A stretch of 64,000 nt of DNA from Mesorhizobium kowhaii (GTDB taxonomy: Bacteria; Pseudomonadota; Alphaproteobacteria; Rhizobiales; Rhizobiaceae), in NCBI RefSeq assembly GCF_003253745.1, contig NZ_MZXV01000080.1:1-64000 (forward strand). Reading direction: 5' to 3'. Made by a program: the position numbers and the translations under genes. The notes under the pieces are model-generated. The model did not search any database. It was not told where the DNA came from and saw nothing but the letters and a program-made list of their open reading frames with translations. Positions within the stretch are counted from its first letter, which is position 1. Each line of letters begins with the position of its first letter. Shown piece by piece: positions 23,073 to 30,861 of the stretch.

Positions 23073-24065
23073 TCAGGCCTGGTGATGATGGTCGTGATGC
23101 GCGGCCGTGTCATGTTCGTGGTCGTGCGCGTGATCATGATTGTCGCCATCGTCGGCGCACTGTCCGAATTCCGATTCCACGGTGGCATGGCTGATGCCGT
23201 GCTCGCTGGCAAGCCGCTTCTTGATGGTGCTGACCGCCTGATAGGCATCGACGCCTTCGTCGAGACAGGCATGCAGCGTCGCCATGTTGCTTGTTCCGTC
23301 GAGCGACCAGACATGCATGTGGTGCACTTCGCGCACCCCCTGGACCGTCGCCTCGATATCCCTGGCGATCAGATCGCGGTCGAGGCTGGGCGGCACGCCC
23401 TCGAGCAGGACTTGGGCGGCGGCGCGCATCAGCGACCATGCCGTGGACAGGATCAGCAGCGAGACCAGGACCGACAGGATCGGGTCGATCGGCGTCCAGC
23501 CGGTCGCCAGGATGACCAGTGCGGCAACGATCGCCGCCGCCGAGCCGAGCAGGTCGCCGAGCACATGCAGGATGGCGCCGCGCATGTTCAGGCTCTCGCG
23601 GTCGCCGCCATGCAGCACGAAGAAGGAACTGATATTGACCAGCAGGCCGAGGATCGCCACCACCAGCATCGGTCCACCAAGCACCGGCACCGGCGCCTGC
23701 AGGCGTCCCCAGGCCTCGTAGACGATCCACAGCGCAATGACAAAGATGGCAATGCCGTTGGTATAGGCCACCAGCGTCTTGACCCGGCCGAAGCCATAGG
23801 TGAGACGTCCGGTCGCCGGCCGCCCGGCAAGATGAAATGCATACCAGGCAAGGCCGAGCGCGATCGAATCGGCCAGCATGTGGCCGGCATCGGCCAGCAG
23901 TGCCAGCGACCCGGTAAGAAGGCCGCCGAGCGCTTCGGCGACCATGAAACCGGCGGTCAGGCAGGCTGCGATCAGGACGCGTTTCTTATCGGTCGAGCCA
24001 TGCACATGGCCGGCGCCGTGATCGTGTCCGCTATGATCGTCGGAATGGGTATGTGCCAATGGCAA
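23073..24065 (-). CDS. Cation diffusion facilitator (CDF) metal exporter
   Basis: This 330-residue CDF protein exports Zn(II), Co(II) or related ions by proton antiport. Six membrane helices lie between residues 28 and 225. LLADAGHMLADS supplies HxxxD in helix 2, and HVLGDLLGSAAA the second HxxxD in helix 5. A cytoplasmic ferredoxin-like domain (about 230-300) contains VHHMHVWSLDG. Both termini are His-rich (HTHSDDHSGHDHGAGHVHG and a tail ending HHDHHHQA). This composition fits the CzcD/DmeF subgroup. Together with the NicO pair nearby, it makes this a metal-homeostasis neighbourhood. Confidence 0.9.
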   Translation of the reverse strand: MPLAHTHSDDHSGHDHGAGHVHGSTDKKRVLIAACLTAGFMVAEALGGLLTGSLALLADAGHMLADSIALGLAWYAFHLAGRPATGRLTYGFGRVKTLVAYTNGIAIFVIALWIVYEAWGRLQAPVPVLGGPMLVVAILGLLVNISSFFVLHGGDRESLNMRGAILHVLGDLLGSAAAIVAALVILATGWTPIDPILSVLVSLLILSTAWSLMRAAAQVLLEGVPPSLDRDLIARDIEATVQGVREVHHMHVWSLDGTSNMATLHACLDEGVDAYQAVSTIKKRLASEHGISHATVESEFGQCADDGDNHDHAHDHEHDTAAHHDHHHQA

Positions 24066-24089
24066 CTCCCGTTGCGCGCCGAATTCAGT

Positions 24090-24776
24090 TCACGCGCCGA
24101 ACGCCGCGCGGAAATCCTCAAGCCGTCGCTTCTGTTGGCCGTCGCCATCGAAATTGGCCGGATCGAGCCACGCTTCATAGGCTTTGCGCAGATCAGGCCA
24201 CTCCTTGTCGATGATCGAATACCACGCCGTATCGCGGTTTTCACCCTTGACGATGAGATGCTGGCGGAAAATGCCCTCGAACTTGAAGCCGAAGCGTTCG
24301 GCCGCCCGCTTCGATGGCTCGTTGCGGTTGTTGCATTTCCATTCGTAGCGGCGATAGCCGAGCTCGTCGAAGATGTATTTCATGAACAGGAACTGCGCTT
24401 CCGTCGCTCCCGGCTTGCGCGAGATGAGCGGTCCCCAATAGATGTTGCCGATCTCGATGACGCCATAGGCAGGATCGATGCGCATCAGCGTCTGGCGTCC
24501 GGCGACCTTGCCGCTGGCCTTGTCGATGACGGTGAAGAACAACGGATCCTCGCTGGCTTCCACCTTGTCCAGCCATGGCTGGAAGGCGGCACGGGTCTCC
24601 GGCGGATAATCGGGCAGCCAGGCGAAGCGGCCATCGACGTCGGATACGGAGGACGCTTCATAGAGGCCGTCGCCATGTTTTGCGGCGCTCAGCGGTTCGA
24701 GCCGGACGGTGTGACCGTCGATGGCCTTGCGCTCGGGCCGCGGACGCGGTTGCCAGTCTTTGAGATTTTCCGACAC
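24090..24776 (-). CDS. GNAT acetyltransferase, RimJ/RimL-like
   Basis: This 228-residue protein has the RimJ/L layout: IDGHTVRLEPL start, IGNIYWGPLISRKPGATEA, then RRYEWKCNNRNEPSKRAAERFGF with the acetyl-CoA-site Asn and the conserved RLGF-like element. It would acetylate a protein N-terminus or a small amine; the target is unknown. GTG 24776, with GGAG nine bases upstream, is preferred. Extending to 24935 would run antisense into the aminotransferase gene, whose start lies 83 bases away and divergent. Confidence 0.82.
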   Translation of the reverse strand: MSENLKDWQPRPRPERKAIDGHTVRLEPLSAAKHGDGLYEASSVSDVDGRFAWLPDYPPETRAAFQPWLDKVEASEDPLFFTVIDKASGKVAGRQTLMRIDPAYGVIEIGNIYWGPLISRKPGATEAQFLFMKYIFDELGYRRYEWKCNNRNEPSKRAAERFGFKFEGIFRQHLIVKGENRDTAWYSIIDKEWPDLRKAYEAWLDPANFDGDGQQKRRLEDFRAAFGA

Positions 24777-24859
24777 CAAAAACTCCAATCCGTTTGACTT
24801 TTGCCAGCCGAAGCTCACAAAAACGCACGCCAACAGCAAGAACCACACGGACGGGAAAA

Positions 24860-26044
24860 ATGCTCCACACGATTTCGGCCTTCGACCGTCTCGGCGAAGA
24901 AAACGCCTTCGCCGTGCTGGCGCGGGCGACAGCACTGGCGAGCCAAGGCCGCGACATCGTCAATCTCGGCATCGGCCAGCCCGACTTCAAGACGCCGCAG
25001 CACATCGTCGAGGCGGCGATCAAGGCGCTGCGTGACGGCCACCACGGCTACACGCCGGCCAATGGCCTGCTGGCGACGCGCGAAGCGGTGGTGCGGCGCA
25101 CGCTGACCACCACCGGCGTCGAGATATCGCCTGAAACGGTGATGATCCTGCCCGGCGGCAAGCCGACCATGTTCGCCGCGATCCTGATGTTCGGCGAGCC
25201 GGGCGCCGAGATCCTCTATCCCGATCCCGGCTTTCCCATCTACCGCTCGATGATCGAGTTCACCGGCGCCGCACCGATCCCGGTGCCGATGCGCGAGGAA
25301 AACGGCTTTGCCTTCTCGGCCGATGAGACGCTGGCGCTGATCACCTCGAAGACCAGGCTGTTGATCCTCAATTCGCCGGCCAACCCGACCGGCGGTGTTA
25401 CGCCACGGGCCGAGATCGAGAAGCTGGTCAGGGGACTGGAGAAGCATCCACAGGTCGCCATCCTCTCCGACGAGATCTACGACGTCATGACCTATGACGG
25501 CGAGACGCATTGCTCGCTGCTTGGCTTTCCCGAGATCCGCGACCGGCTGATCGTGCTCAACGGCTGGTCGAAGACCTGGGCGATGACCGGCTGGCGCATG
25601 GGCTGGTCGATCTGGCCGAATGGCGACAAGGGCGCCCACCTCTACGACAAGGTGCGCAAGCTGGCGGTCAATTGCTGGTCCTGCGTGAACGCACCGAGCC
25701 AGTTTGCCGGCATCGCGGCAATAGACGGCCCGCAGGACGATGTCGACAAGATGATGCACGCCTTCGACCGCCGCCGGAAGATCGTGGTCGAGGGGCTGAA
25801 CGCTCTGCCCAACATTTCCTGCATCACGCCCAAGGGCGCGTTCTACGCCTTCCCCAACGTGTCGAAGACCGGCTGGAAGGCGAAGAAGCTCGCCTCGGCC
25901 TTGCTTGACGAGGCCGGCGTGGCGCTGATCGGCGGTCCCGATTTCGGCATTCTCGGCGAAGGCTATATCAGGCTCTCCTACGCCAACTCCGAGGAGAACA
26001 TTTTGCGGGCGCTGGAGCGGATCGGAACGTTCCTGGCGAAGTGA
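24860..26044 (+). CDS. Class I PLP-dependent aminotransferase
   Basis: This 394-residue aspartate-aminotransferase-fold enzyme shows the conserved GIGQPDF start, LNSPANPTGGV with the active-site Asn, DEIYDVMTYDG, and the PLP lysine K238 in NGWSKTWAMTGWRMGW. The C-terminal RLSYANSEE carries the carboxylate-binding Arg. It resembles the AspC/alanine-aminotransferase subgroup Ib. Amino-acid specificity cannot be assigned. ATG 24860 gives a standard N-terminus (MLHTISAFDRLGEENAF); an upstream frame is rejected. Confidence 0.88.
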   Translation: MLHTISAFDRLGEENAFAVLARATALASQGRDIVNLGIGQPDFKTPQHIVEAAIKALRDGHHGYTPANGLLATREAVVRRTLTTTGVEISPETVMILPGGKPTMFAAILMFGEPGAEILYPDPGFPIYRSMIEFTGAAPIPVPMREENGFAFSADETLALITSKTRLLILNSPANPTGGVTPRAEIEKLVRGLEKHPQVAILSDEIYDVMTYDGETHCSLLGFPEIRDRLIVLNGWSKTWAMTGWRMGWSIWPNGDKGAHLYDKVRKLAVNCWSCVNAPSQFAGIAAIDGPQDDVDKMMHAFDRRRKIVVEGLNALPNISCITPKGAFYAFPNVSKTGWKAKKLASALLDEAGVALIGGPDFGILGEGYIRLSYANSEENILRALERIGTFLAK

Positions 26045-26095
26045 GGCTCAGCGCGCGCTGTCCAGGGATTCACGACCAGAGAGAGATGACATCAG

Positions 26096-26470
26096 ATGTT
26101 CTATGCAATCCTCGCCTATCACGTGGAAGATGCGATCAAGGCGCTGACGCCGCAAGAAGATGCGGCGCTGATGGCCGACCTGCTGCAGATCAACGACAGG
26201 CTCCACGCCGACGGCAGCCTCGGGCCGTCGGCGCGGCTGGGCGCGACACAATCGGCCTTCACTCTGCGCGGGCCGGGCGACGGGACCGTCATTGACGGGC
26301 CGTTCGCCGAGACCAAGGAACAGCTTCTCGGCCTCTATGTCGTCGACTGCGCCACCCGCGACGATGCGATCGCCATCGCGCGCGACCTTCGCCGCGTCAA
26401 TCCGACCGCCGTTTACGAAATCCGTCCGATCGCGCTCTATCTCCCCGGCGTGCCGTTGGCAGGGAAATGA
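26096..26470 (+). CDS. YCII-related (DGPF) domain protein
   Basis: This 124-residue protein has the DGPFAETKEQLLGLYVVDC signature of YCII/DGPF proteins, which have a ferredoxin-like fold with a conserved His/Asp pair. Family members are often encoded beside ECF sigma factors; none is visible here. The biochemical activity is unknown. It follows the aminotransferase by 51 bases on the same strand. Confidence 0.85.
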   Translation: MFYAILAYHVEDAIKALTPQEDAALMADLLQINDRLHADGSLGPSARLGATQSAFTLRGPGDGTVIDGPFAETKEQLLGLYVVDCATRDDAIAIARDLRRVNPTAVYEIRPIALYLPGVPLAGK

Positions 26471-27226
26471 CTACCCACGCCCGACAAACGGCATCTTGGT
26501 GGCCATCACCGTCATGAACAGCACATTGGCGTCGAGCGGCAGGCTGGCCATGTGGACGACGGCGTCGGCAACGCGCTGGACGTCCATCACCGCTTCAGCG
26601 GCGATCGAGCCGTTGGCCTGCGGCACGCCGACCGTCATCGCCTGCGCCATGTCGGTCAGCGCATTGCCGATGTCGATCTGGCCGCAGGCAATGTCATAGG
26701 GCCGGCCGTCGAGCGCCAGCGTCTTGGTCAGTCCGGTGATGGCATGCTTGGTCGCCGTGTAAGGCACCGAGCCCGGACGCGGCGCATAGGCCGACACCGA
26801 GCCGTTGTTGATGATGCGGCCACCCATCGGCCGCTGCTTGCGCATGGCGCCGAAGGCGGCGCGGGCGCACAGGAACGAACCGGTGAGATTGACGCCGACG
26901 ATATCGTTCCACACCTCGACCGGGATCTCGTCGATCGGCGTCGATTTGTAGCCCATGCCGGCATTGTTGAAGAGCAGGTCGACGCGGCCGAAAGCCTCCG
27001 CCACCGTCTCGAACAGATCATCGACCTCGCCGGCCTTGCTGATGTCGCAGGCAACCGCCAATGCCTTGGCCTCGGTCGGCCCGGCTTCGGCGACGGCGGT
27101 ATCCAGCACGGATTTGCGGCGTCCGCAGAACACGGTGTTCCAGCCGGCCTTGAGCAACGCCGTGGCGACGCTCTTGCCGATGCCCGTGCCGGCGCCGGTG
27201 ACGATGGCGGTTCTTTGCGCGGTCAT
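26471..27226 (-). CDS. Short-chain dehydrogenase/reductase (SDR)
   Basis: This 251-residue classical SDR has the TGAGTGIGKSVA cofactor motif (residues 10-21), NNAGMGY, a catalytic Ser in NNGSVSAYAP and YTATKHA with catalytic Tyr-Lys. The Rossmann fold and FCGRRKS segment suggest NADP preference. The substrate is unknown. ATG 27226 is decided by a good GGAGG six bases upstream. Its stop abuts the stop of the convergent YCII gene, with no gap. Confidence 0.9.
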   Translation of the reverse strand: MTAQRTAIVTGAGTGIGKSVATALLKAGWNTVFCGRRKSVLDTAVAEAGPTEAKALAVACDISKAGEVDDLFETVAEAFGRVDLLFNNAGMGYKSTPIDEIPVEVWNDIVGVNLTGSFLCARAAFGAMRKQRPMGGRIINNGSVSAYAPRPGSVPYTATKHAITGLTKTLALDGRPYDIACGQIDIGNALTDMAQAMTVGVPQANGSIAAEAVMDVQRVADAVVHMASLPLDANVLFMTVMATKMPFVGRG

Positions 27227-27291
27227 AACTGTCCTCCGTGACGCCTCAGCCATCGCAAATGATGGTGACCGTGACAAGCCTGGGATCAGAC

Positions 27292-27602
27292 TCAGTTGGG
27301 CGACGTTTCCCGGATCTCACGCCAGTATTCCTCTGCGACGTCAGCATCAATTTGCACGGATGCAGAACTTTCTGGATAGAGCCGATCTTTGCCGTCCTTC
27401 CGAGGACCAGAAATCCAAACCTCTCGCCTGTCTCGATGTCGAAGTAGTTTGCTTTGAATCCGCTGCCTTTCAGGCTTTGAAAGGTCCGTCCTCGATAGCT
27501 CATCGATTTGCAAGTTTGTGAAAACATGACGCGGCCAACCCACGCCGGTCCATTCAGCGATGCGGACTTGTTTTCGATATACATGATGCGCGATTTTGGC
27601 AT
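27292..27602 (-). pseudogene. Small conserved rhizobial protein broken by a one-base frameshift
   Basis: The N-terminal half (MPKSRIMYIENKSASLNGPA...) is in one frame up to FDIETGER. The rest (WISGPRKDGKDRLYP...ADVAEEYWREI) is in another frame. Together they match a common conserved hypothetical protein of about 100 residues in Rhizobiales. Restoring one T in the minus-strand T-run (AAA at 27417-27419 on the plus strand) joins them as GERFWISGPRKDG and gives 103 codons. As it stands the first frame runs on to 27246 with non-homologous sequence. It is either a real recent mutation or an assembly error. Confidence 0.7.
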
Positions 27603-27797
27603 GCCGGCATGATCCTATGCGACATCGATGATGCGCAAGATACGGAGGCGGCCCTTCGACAAAAAGGGCGGTCATTGGCGACCGCCCTGATCTGAACCGG
27701 GCTTGGGAGGAGGAAAACCGGTCCGACTGTATAGAATCATGCGCTTCCTGAGTTAACCAAACGTTAACCGTGGAAAGGTCGCCTGTGCCGATTTGGG

Positions 27798-28529
27798 CTA
27801 CCAGCGCGGGTTGGGTGAGGTCCCGGCCGGCACTTTCGCTGCCGAAACCGTCGCCTCGACATGGTCGACCAGCGCGTCCGGCAGGCCAAGCCGGCCGGCA
27901 AGCAGGTCGAGATAGCCGCGCTCGGCGCGCGTGTCAGGGTCGATGGTAAGGCGCGACGCGGTATAGAGTTCGAGCTTCTGTGCATCGGTCTTGGCACCGG
28001 CCACCAGCGTGTCGAGGTCGAGCGGGCTCTCCAGCTCAGACATCAGGAATTTCTCGGCATCGGAGCCGATCCCCGCCAGGCTGAGCTTGCCGGCAATCTT
28101 CTGGCGTTCGTCATCATCGATATGGCCATCGGCCTTGGCGGCCGAGATCATCGCCCGAACCAGGGTCAGGGTGAATTCGTCCTCGCCTTGCGGCGCCTGC
28201 GACGGGTGGAAAGCGGTGTCCTTGGGCGGCGGCAGCAATTCCGGTTCGCCGGCCGCGGGCGCTTCCGCCGGCGCGTTGCCGGCCTTGTAGTTCTGGTAGG
28301 CCTTGTAAGCGAGGCCGCCGATCGCGGCCAGTCCGCCAAGCTTCACCGCGGCACCTGTCACCTCGCGGCCGGCACCGGTCCCGAGCAGCACGGCAGCCAG
28401 CGCGCCGGCGGCCAGGGGGTTGTCCTTGGCCATCTGCACGGCCTGACCCGCCTTGTCGCGGACGGTCCCGCTGGTGCCGGGGATTTGCGAGCCGAGCAGA
28501 TCGTCGAGAAGCTTCTTGGGATCGAACAT
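27798..28529 (-). CDS. DUF533/TerB-like protein (YebE type)
   Basis: This 243-residue protein begins MFDPKKLLDDLLG and has a hydrophobic Gly/Ala stretch (AAGALAAVLLGTG, about 40-85) that may insert in the membrane, a Pro/Ala linker (about 90-110), and a C-terminal TerB-like helical domain (115-230) with the acidic element AAKADGHIDDDERQKI. This is the YebE/DUF533 layout. TerB-like domains are tellurite-resistance related and bind metal, but the role of this family is unknown. Confidence 0.8.
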   Translation of the reverse strand: MFDPKKLLDDLLGSQIPGTSGTVRDKAGQAVQMAKDNPLAAGALAAVLLGTGAGREVTGAAVKLGGLAAIGGLAYKAYQNYKAGNAPAEAPAAGEPELLPPPKDTAFHPSQAPQGEDEFTLTLVRAMISAAKADGHIDDDERQKIAGKLSLAGIGSDAEKFLMSELESPLDLDTLVAGAKTDAQKLELYTASRLTIDPDTRAERGYLDLLAGRLGLPDALVDHVEATVSAAKVPAGTSPNPRW

Positions 28530-28659
28530 TCAATGCCTCCAGGATTTGCCCGGCCGAACGGGCAGGTTTCGAACGTCGGAGAGGTAGGTCCCGCACCTTG
28601 ACATTACAATGACGGACCCTTCGGGGCAGACCCTTGGCGGCGAGCGGCCGATGCCGGGA

Positions 28660-29589
28660 TCAGGATCCGATATGCCGGCCCCTGCCCCGTACTTGCGCGA
28701 GTTCAACCTGGCGCTGGCGCTCGGCATAACGCTGGCGGTCCTCGTCGGAACGCGCATCGAAGCAATGCGGACAAGACACGCCGGTGGCGAATTTCGGTGA
28801 TGTCAGGTCGCCCGGCGTCAGCGGATGACGGCAGGCGCGGCAGAGTTCGGCGTCGCCCTCGGCGAGGCCGTGCGACACGGAAACGCGTTCGTCGAAGACG
28901 AAGCACTCGCCTTGCCACAGGCTCTGTTCGGAGGGAATCTCCTCCAGGTATTTGAGGATGCCGCCCTTGAGGTGGAAGACATCCTCGAAACCGAGCGACT
29001 TGACGTAGGCGGTCGCCTTTTCGCAGCGTATGCCGCCGGTGCAGAACATCGCCACCTTGCGGCCCTCGAGTTCCGCCCTGTGTGCTTGCACCCAGGCCGG
29101 GAACTCGCGAAATCTTGCCGTTGCCGGATCGACCGCGCCCTTGAAGGTGCCGATCGACACCTCATAGGCGTTGCGCGTGTCGATGACGATCGTATCGGGC
29201 TCGGAAATCAGCGCGTTCCAGTCGGCCGGCGCGACATAGGTGCCGGCGCTCGTCGCCGGGTCGATATCGCCGACGCCCATGGTGACGATCTCGCGCTTCA
29301 GCCGCACCTTCATGCGGTGGAACGGCATTTCCGCTGCACTGCTGTATTTGATCTCGAGGCCGGCGAGCCCGTCTATGGATTCGAGATAATCGATCAGTTC
29401 GGCAATCGCCGTCTCGCGGCCGGCGACGGTGCCGTTGATGCCCTCATGCGCCAGAAGCAGCGTGCCCTTGATGCCGCGCCCGCAACAGAAAGCGGCGAGC
29501 GGCGCGCGCAATTCGTCGAAGGCGTCGAGCCGGGCAAACCGGTAGAGCGCGGCGACGCGGATGGGGTCTGTTGGCGTGGACAATGTCAT
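28660..29589 (-). CDS. trhO: tRNA uridine(34) hydroxylase (rhodanese-like)
   Basis: This 309-residue protein is of the TrhO/YceA family, which hydroxylates U34 of certain tRNAs on the way to 5-carboxymethoxyuridine. An N-terminal domain (AHEGINGTVAG) is followed by a rhodanese domain (about 118-220) with the active Cys in FCTGGIRCEKA. A C-terminal extension with CRACRHPL and SCPHCFDAR forms a likely zinc site. ATG 29589 is preferred over a TTG two codons earlier. Confidence 0.92.
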   Translation of the reverse strand: MTLSTPTDPIRVAALYRFARLDAFDELRAPLAAFCCGRGIKGTLLLAHEGINGTVAGRETAIAELIDYLESIDGLAGLEIKYSSAAEMPFHRMKVRLKREIVTMGVGDIDPATSAGTYVAPADWNALISEPDTIVIDTRNAYEVSIGTFKGAVDPATARFREFPAWVQAHRAELEGRKVAMFCTGGIRCEKATAYVKSLGFEDVFHLKGGILKYLEEIPSEQSLWQGECFVFDERVSVSHGLAEGDAELCRACRHPLTPGDLTSPKFATGVSCPHCFDARSDEDRQRYAERQRQVELAQVRGRGRHIGS

Positions 29590-29780
29590 TGCCAAGGCAA
29601 CTAGACGCTCGTCGCAGCCGATTCAAGGCGGAGCAGGTTCATCAACCCGTCAATCGCGTTTGATAACAGTGGCCGGTATGACCGCCCCACGGCGCGTGAC
29701 ATCGCGACACGCTTCGTTTCATGGACAGAAAAACACCCGTCTGCTAATCGGTTGAATTGTCCCACGATACGGAAAGACAG

Positions 29781-30419
29781 ATGCCCAGCAAGACCGAAAA
29801 ACTCCTGTCGCTCCTCAACGGCCAGCCGGTCATCCCGGTGCTGAAGATCGCCAATGTCAGTGATGCCGTGCCGCTGGCACGCGCTCTGGCGCGTGGCGGT
29901 CTGCTGGCGATCGAGATCACGCTCAGAACCGCCGACGCGCTGGAAGCGATCCGGCGGGTGGCGGCTGAGGTCGAGGACGCCATCGTCGGCGCCGGTACCA
30001 TTCTCGATGCGCGTCAATTTGAAGAGGCGGCGGCCGCGGGCTCGCGCTTCATCGTCAGCCCCGGCATCACCCGCGAGCTTCTGGCGGCAGCCGCCGGCAG
30101 CGACGTTCCGCTGCTGCCCGGCGCCATCACGCCTGGCGAGATCATGGCCGCGCGGGAAGCCGGCTTGCGTTTCCTCAAATTCTTCCCGGCCGAGCAGTCG
30201 GGCGGCATCGCTTCGCTGAAGGCCTTCGCCTCGCCGCTCGCCGATGTGAAATTCTGCCCGACCGGCGGCATCACCGGCAAGAACGCGGCCGAGTATCTCA
30301 GCCTGCCCAACGTCGTCTGCGTCGGCGGCTCCTGGGTGGCGCCGGACGACATGGTCAAGGCCGGCAAATGGGATGAGATCGAAGCCCTGGCGCGCGCGGC
30401 GAGCAAGCTGGCGAAGTAG
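29781..30419 (+). CDS. eda: 2-dehydro-3-deoxy-phosphogluconate (KDPG) aldolase
   Basis: This 212-residue class I aldolase of the Entner-Doudoroff pathway cleaves KDPG to pyruvate and glyceraldehyde-3-phosphate. The Schiff-base lysine is K133 in RFLKFFPAEQSGG, the catalytic Glu is in LLAIEITLRT, and CPTGGITGKN closes the barrel. ATG 29781 has GGAAAGA upstream. It is not clustered with edd or zwf here, and 2-keto-4-hydroxyglutarate aldolase activity is common in the family. A hairpin follows. Confidence 0.93.
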   Translation: MPSKTEKLLSLLNGQPVIPVLKIANVSDAVPLARALARGGLLAIEITLRTADALEAIRRVAAEVEDAIVGAGTILDARQFEEAAAAGSRFIVSPGITRELLAAAAGSDVPLLPGAITPGEIMAAREAGLRFLKFFPAEQSGGIASLKAFASPLADVKFCPTGGITGKNAAEYLSLPNVVCVGGSWVAPDDMVKAGKWDEIEALARAASKLAK

Positions 30420-30433
30420 GCTTTCGGCACGGC

Positions 30434-30470
30434 ACGAAAAAACCCGGCCGACTTGCGCCGACCGGGTTCT
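30434..30470. terminator. Terminator between eda and the small exported protein gene
   Basis: The arms AACCCGG (30441-30447) and CCGGGTT (30462-30468) have six A's just before them on the plus strand. Read on the minus strand the stem is followed by TTTTTTCG, so it best terminates the leftward gene. It may also slow the rightward one. Confidence 0.7.
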
Positions 30471-30490
30471 GCTGAATCAGTTCGAGCCGA

Positions 30491-30682
30491 TCAGTTGCAG
30501 ACCCTGATCTTTTCCACGACCCTGCGGTGGTGAGCCCAATGCGTGACCACCCTGGTCCGGCAGTGCTTTTTCATGTGCATATGGTCGTTGGTCTTGATGA
30601 CAACGGTCGCTGCCTGCGTGGGAGCGATGGCCGCCGAAGCGGTTGCCAATGCAATGACCGATGCCAGTAGAATGTTCTTCAT
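30491..30682 (-). CDS. Small exported basic protein
   Basis: This 63-residue protein has a signal peptide (MKNILLASVIALATASAAIAPTQA) and a His/Lys/Arg-rich mature part with two Cys (HCRTRVVTHWAHHRRVVEKIRVCN) that could form a disulfide. Similar short periplasmic proteins of unknown role are frequent in Mesorhizobium. It has its own terminator downstream. Confidence 0.6.
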   Translation of the reverse strand: MKNILLASVIALATASAAIAPTQAATVVIKTNDHMHMKKHCRTRVVTHWAHHRRVVEKIRVCN

Positions 30683-30861
30683 GGATTATCCCCGGGTTTG
30701 AACGAACAGGGGAGAAACCCTTGAAGGACTGGGCCGTTCCACGATCACCGCAATGTCAGACCGGCGTGATCGCGGCCAATGGCGGCGGCGCCATTGGCTC
30801 CAGCTACGCAACAAAAAGCCGCGCAGGTTGCCCGGCGCGGCTTTGTCGATTGACTGGTCGC

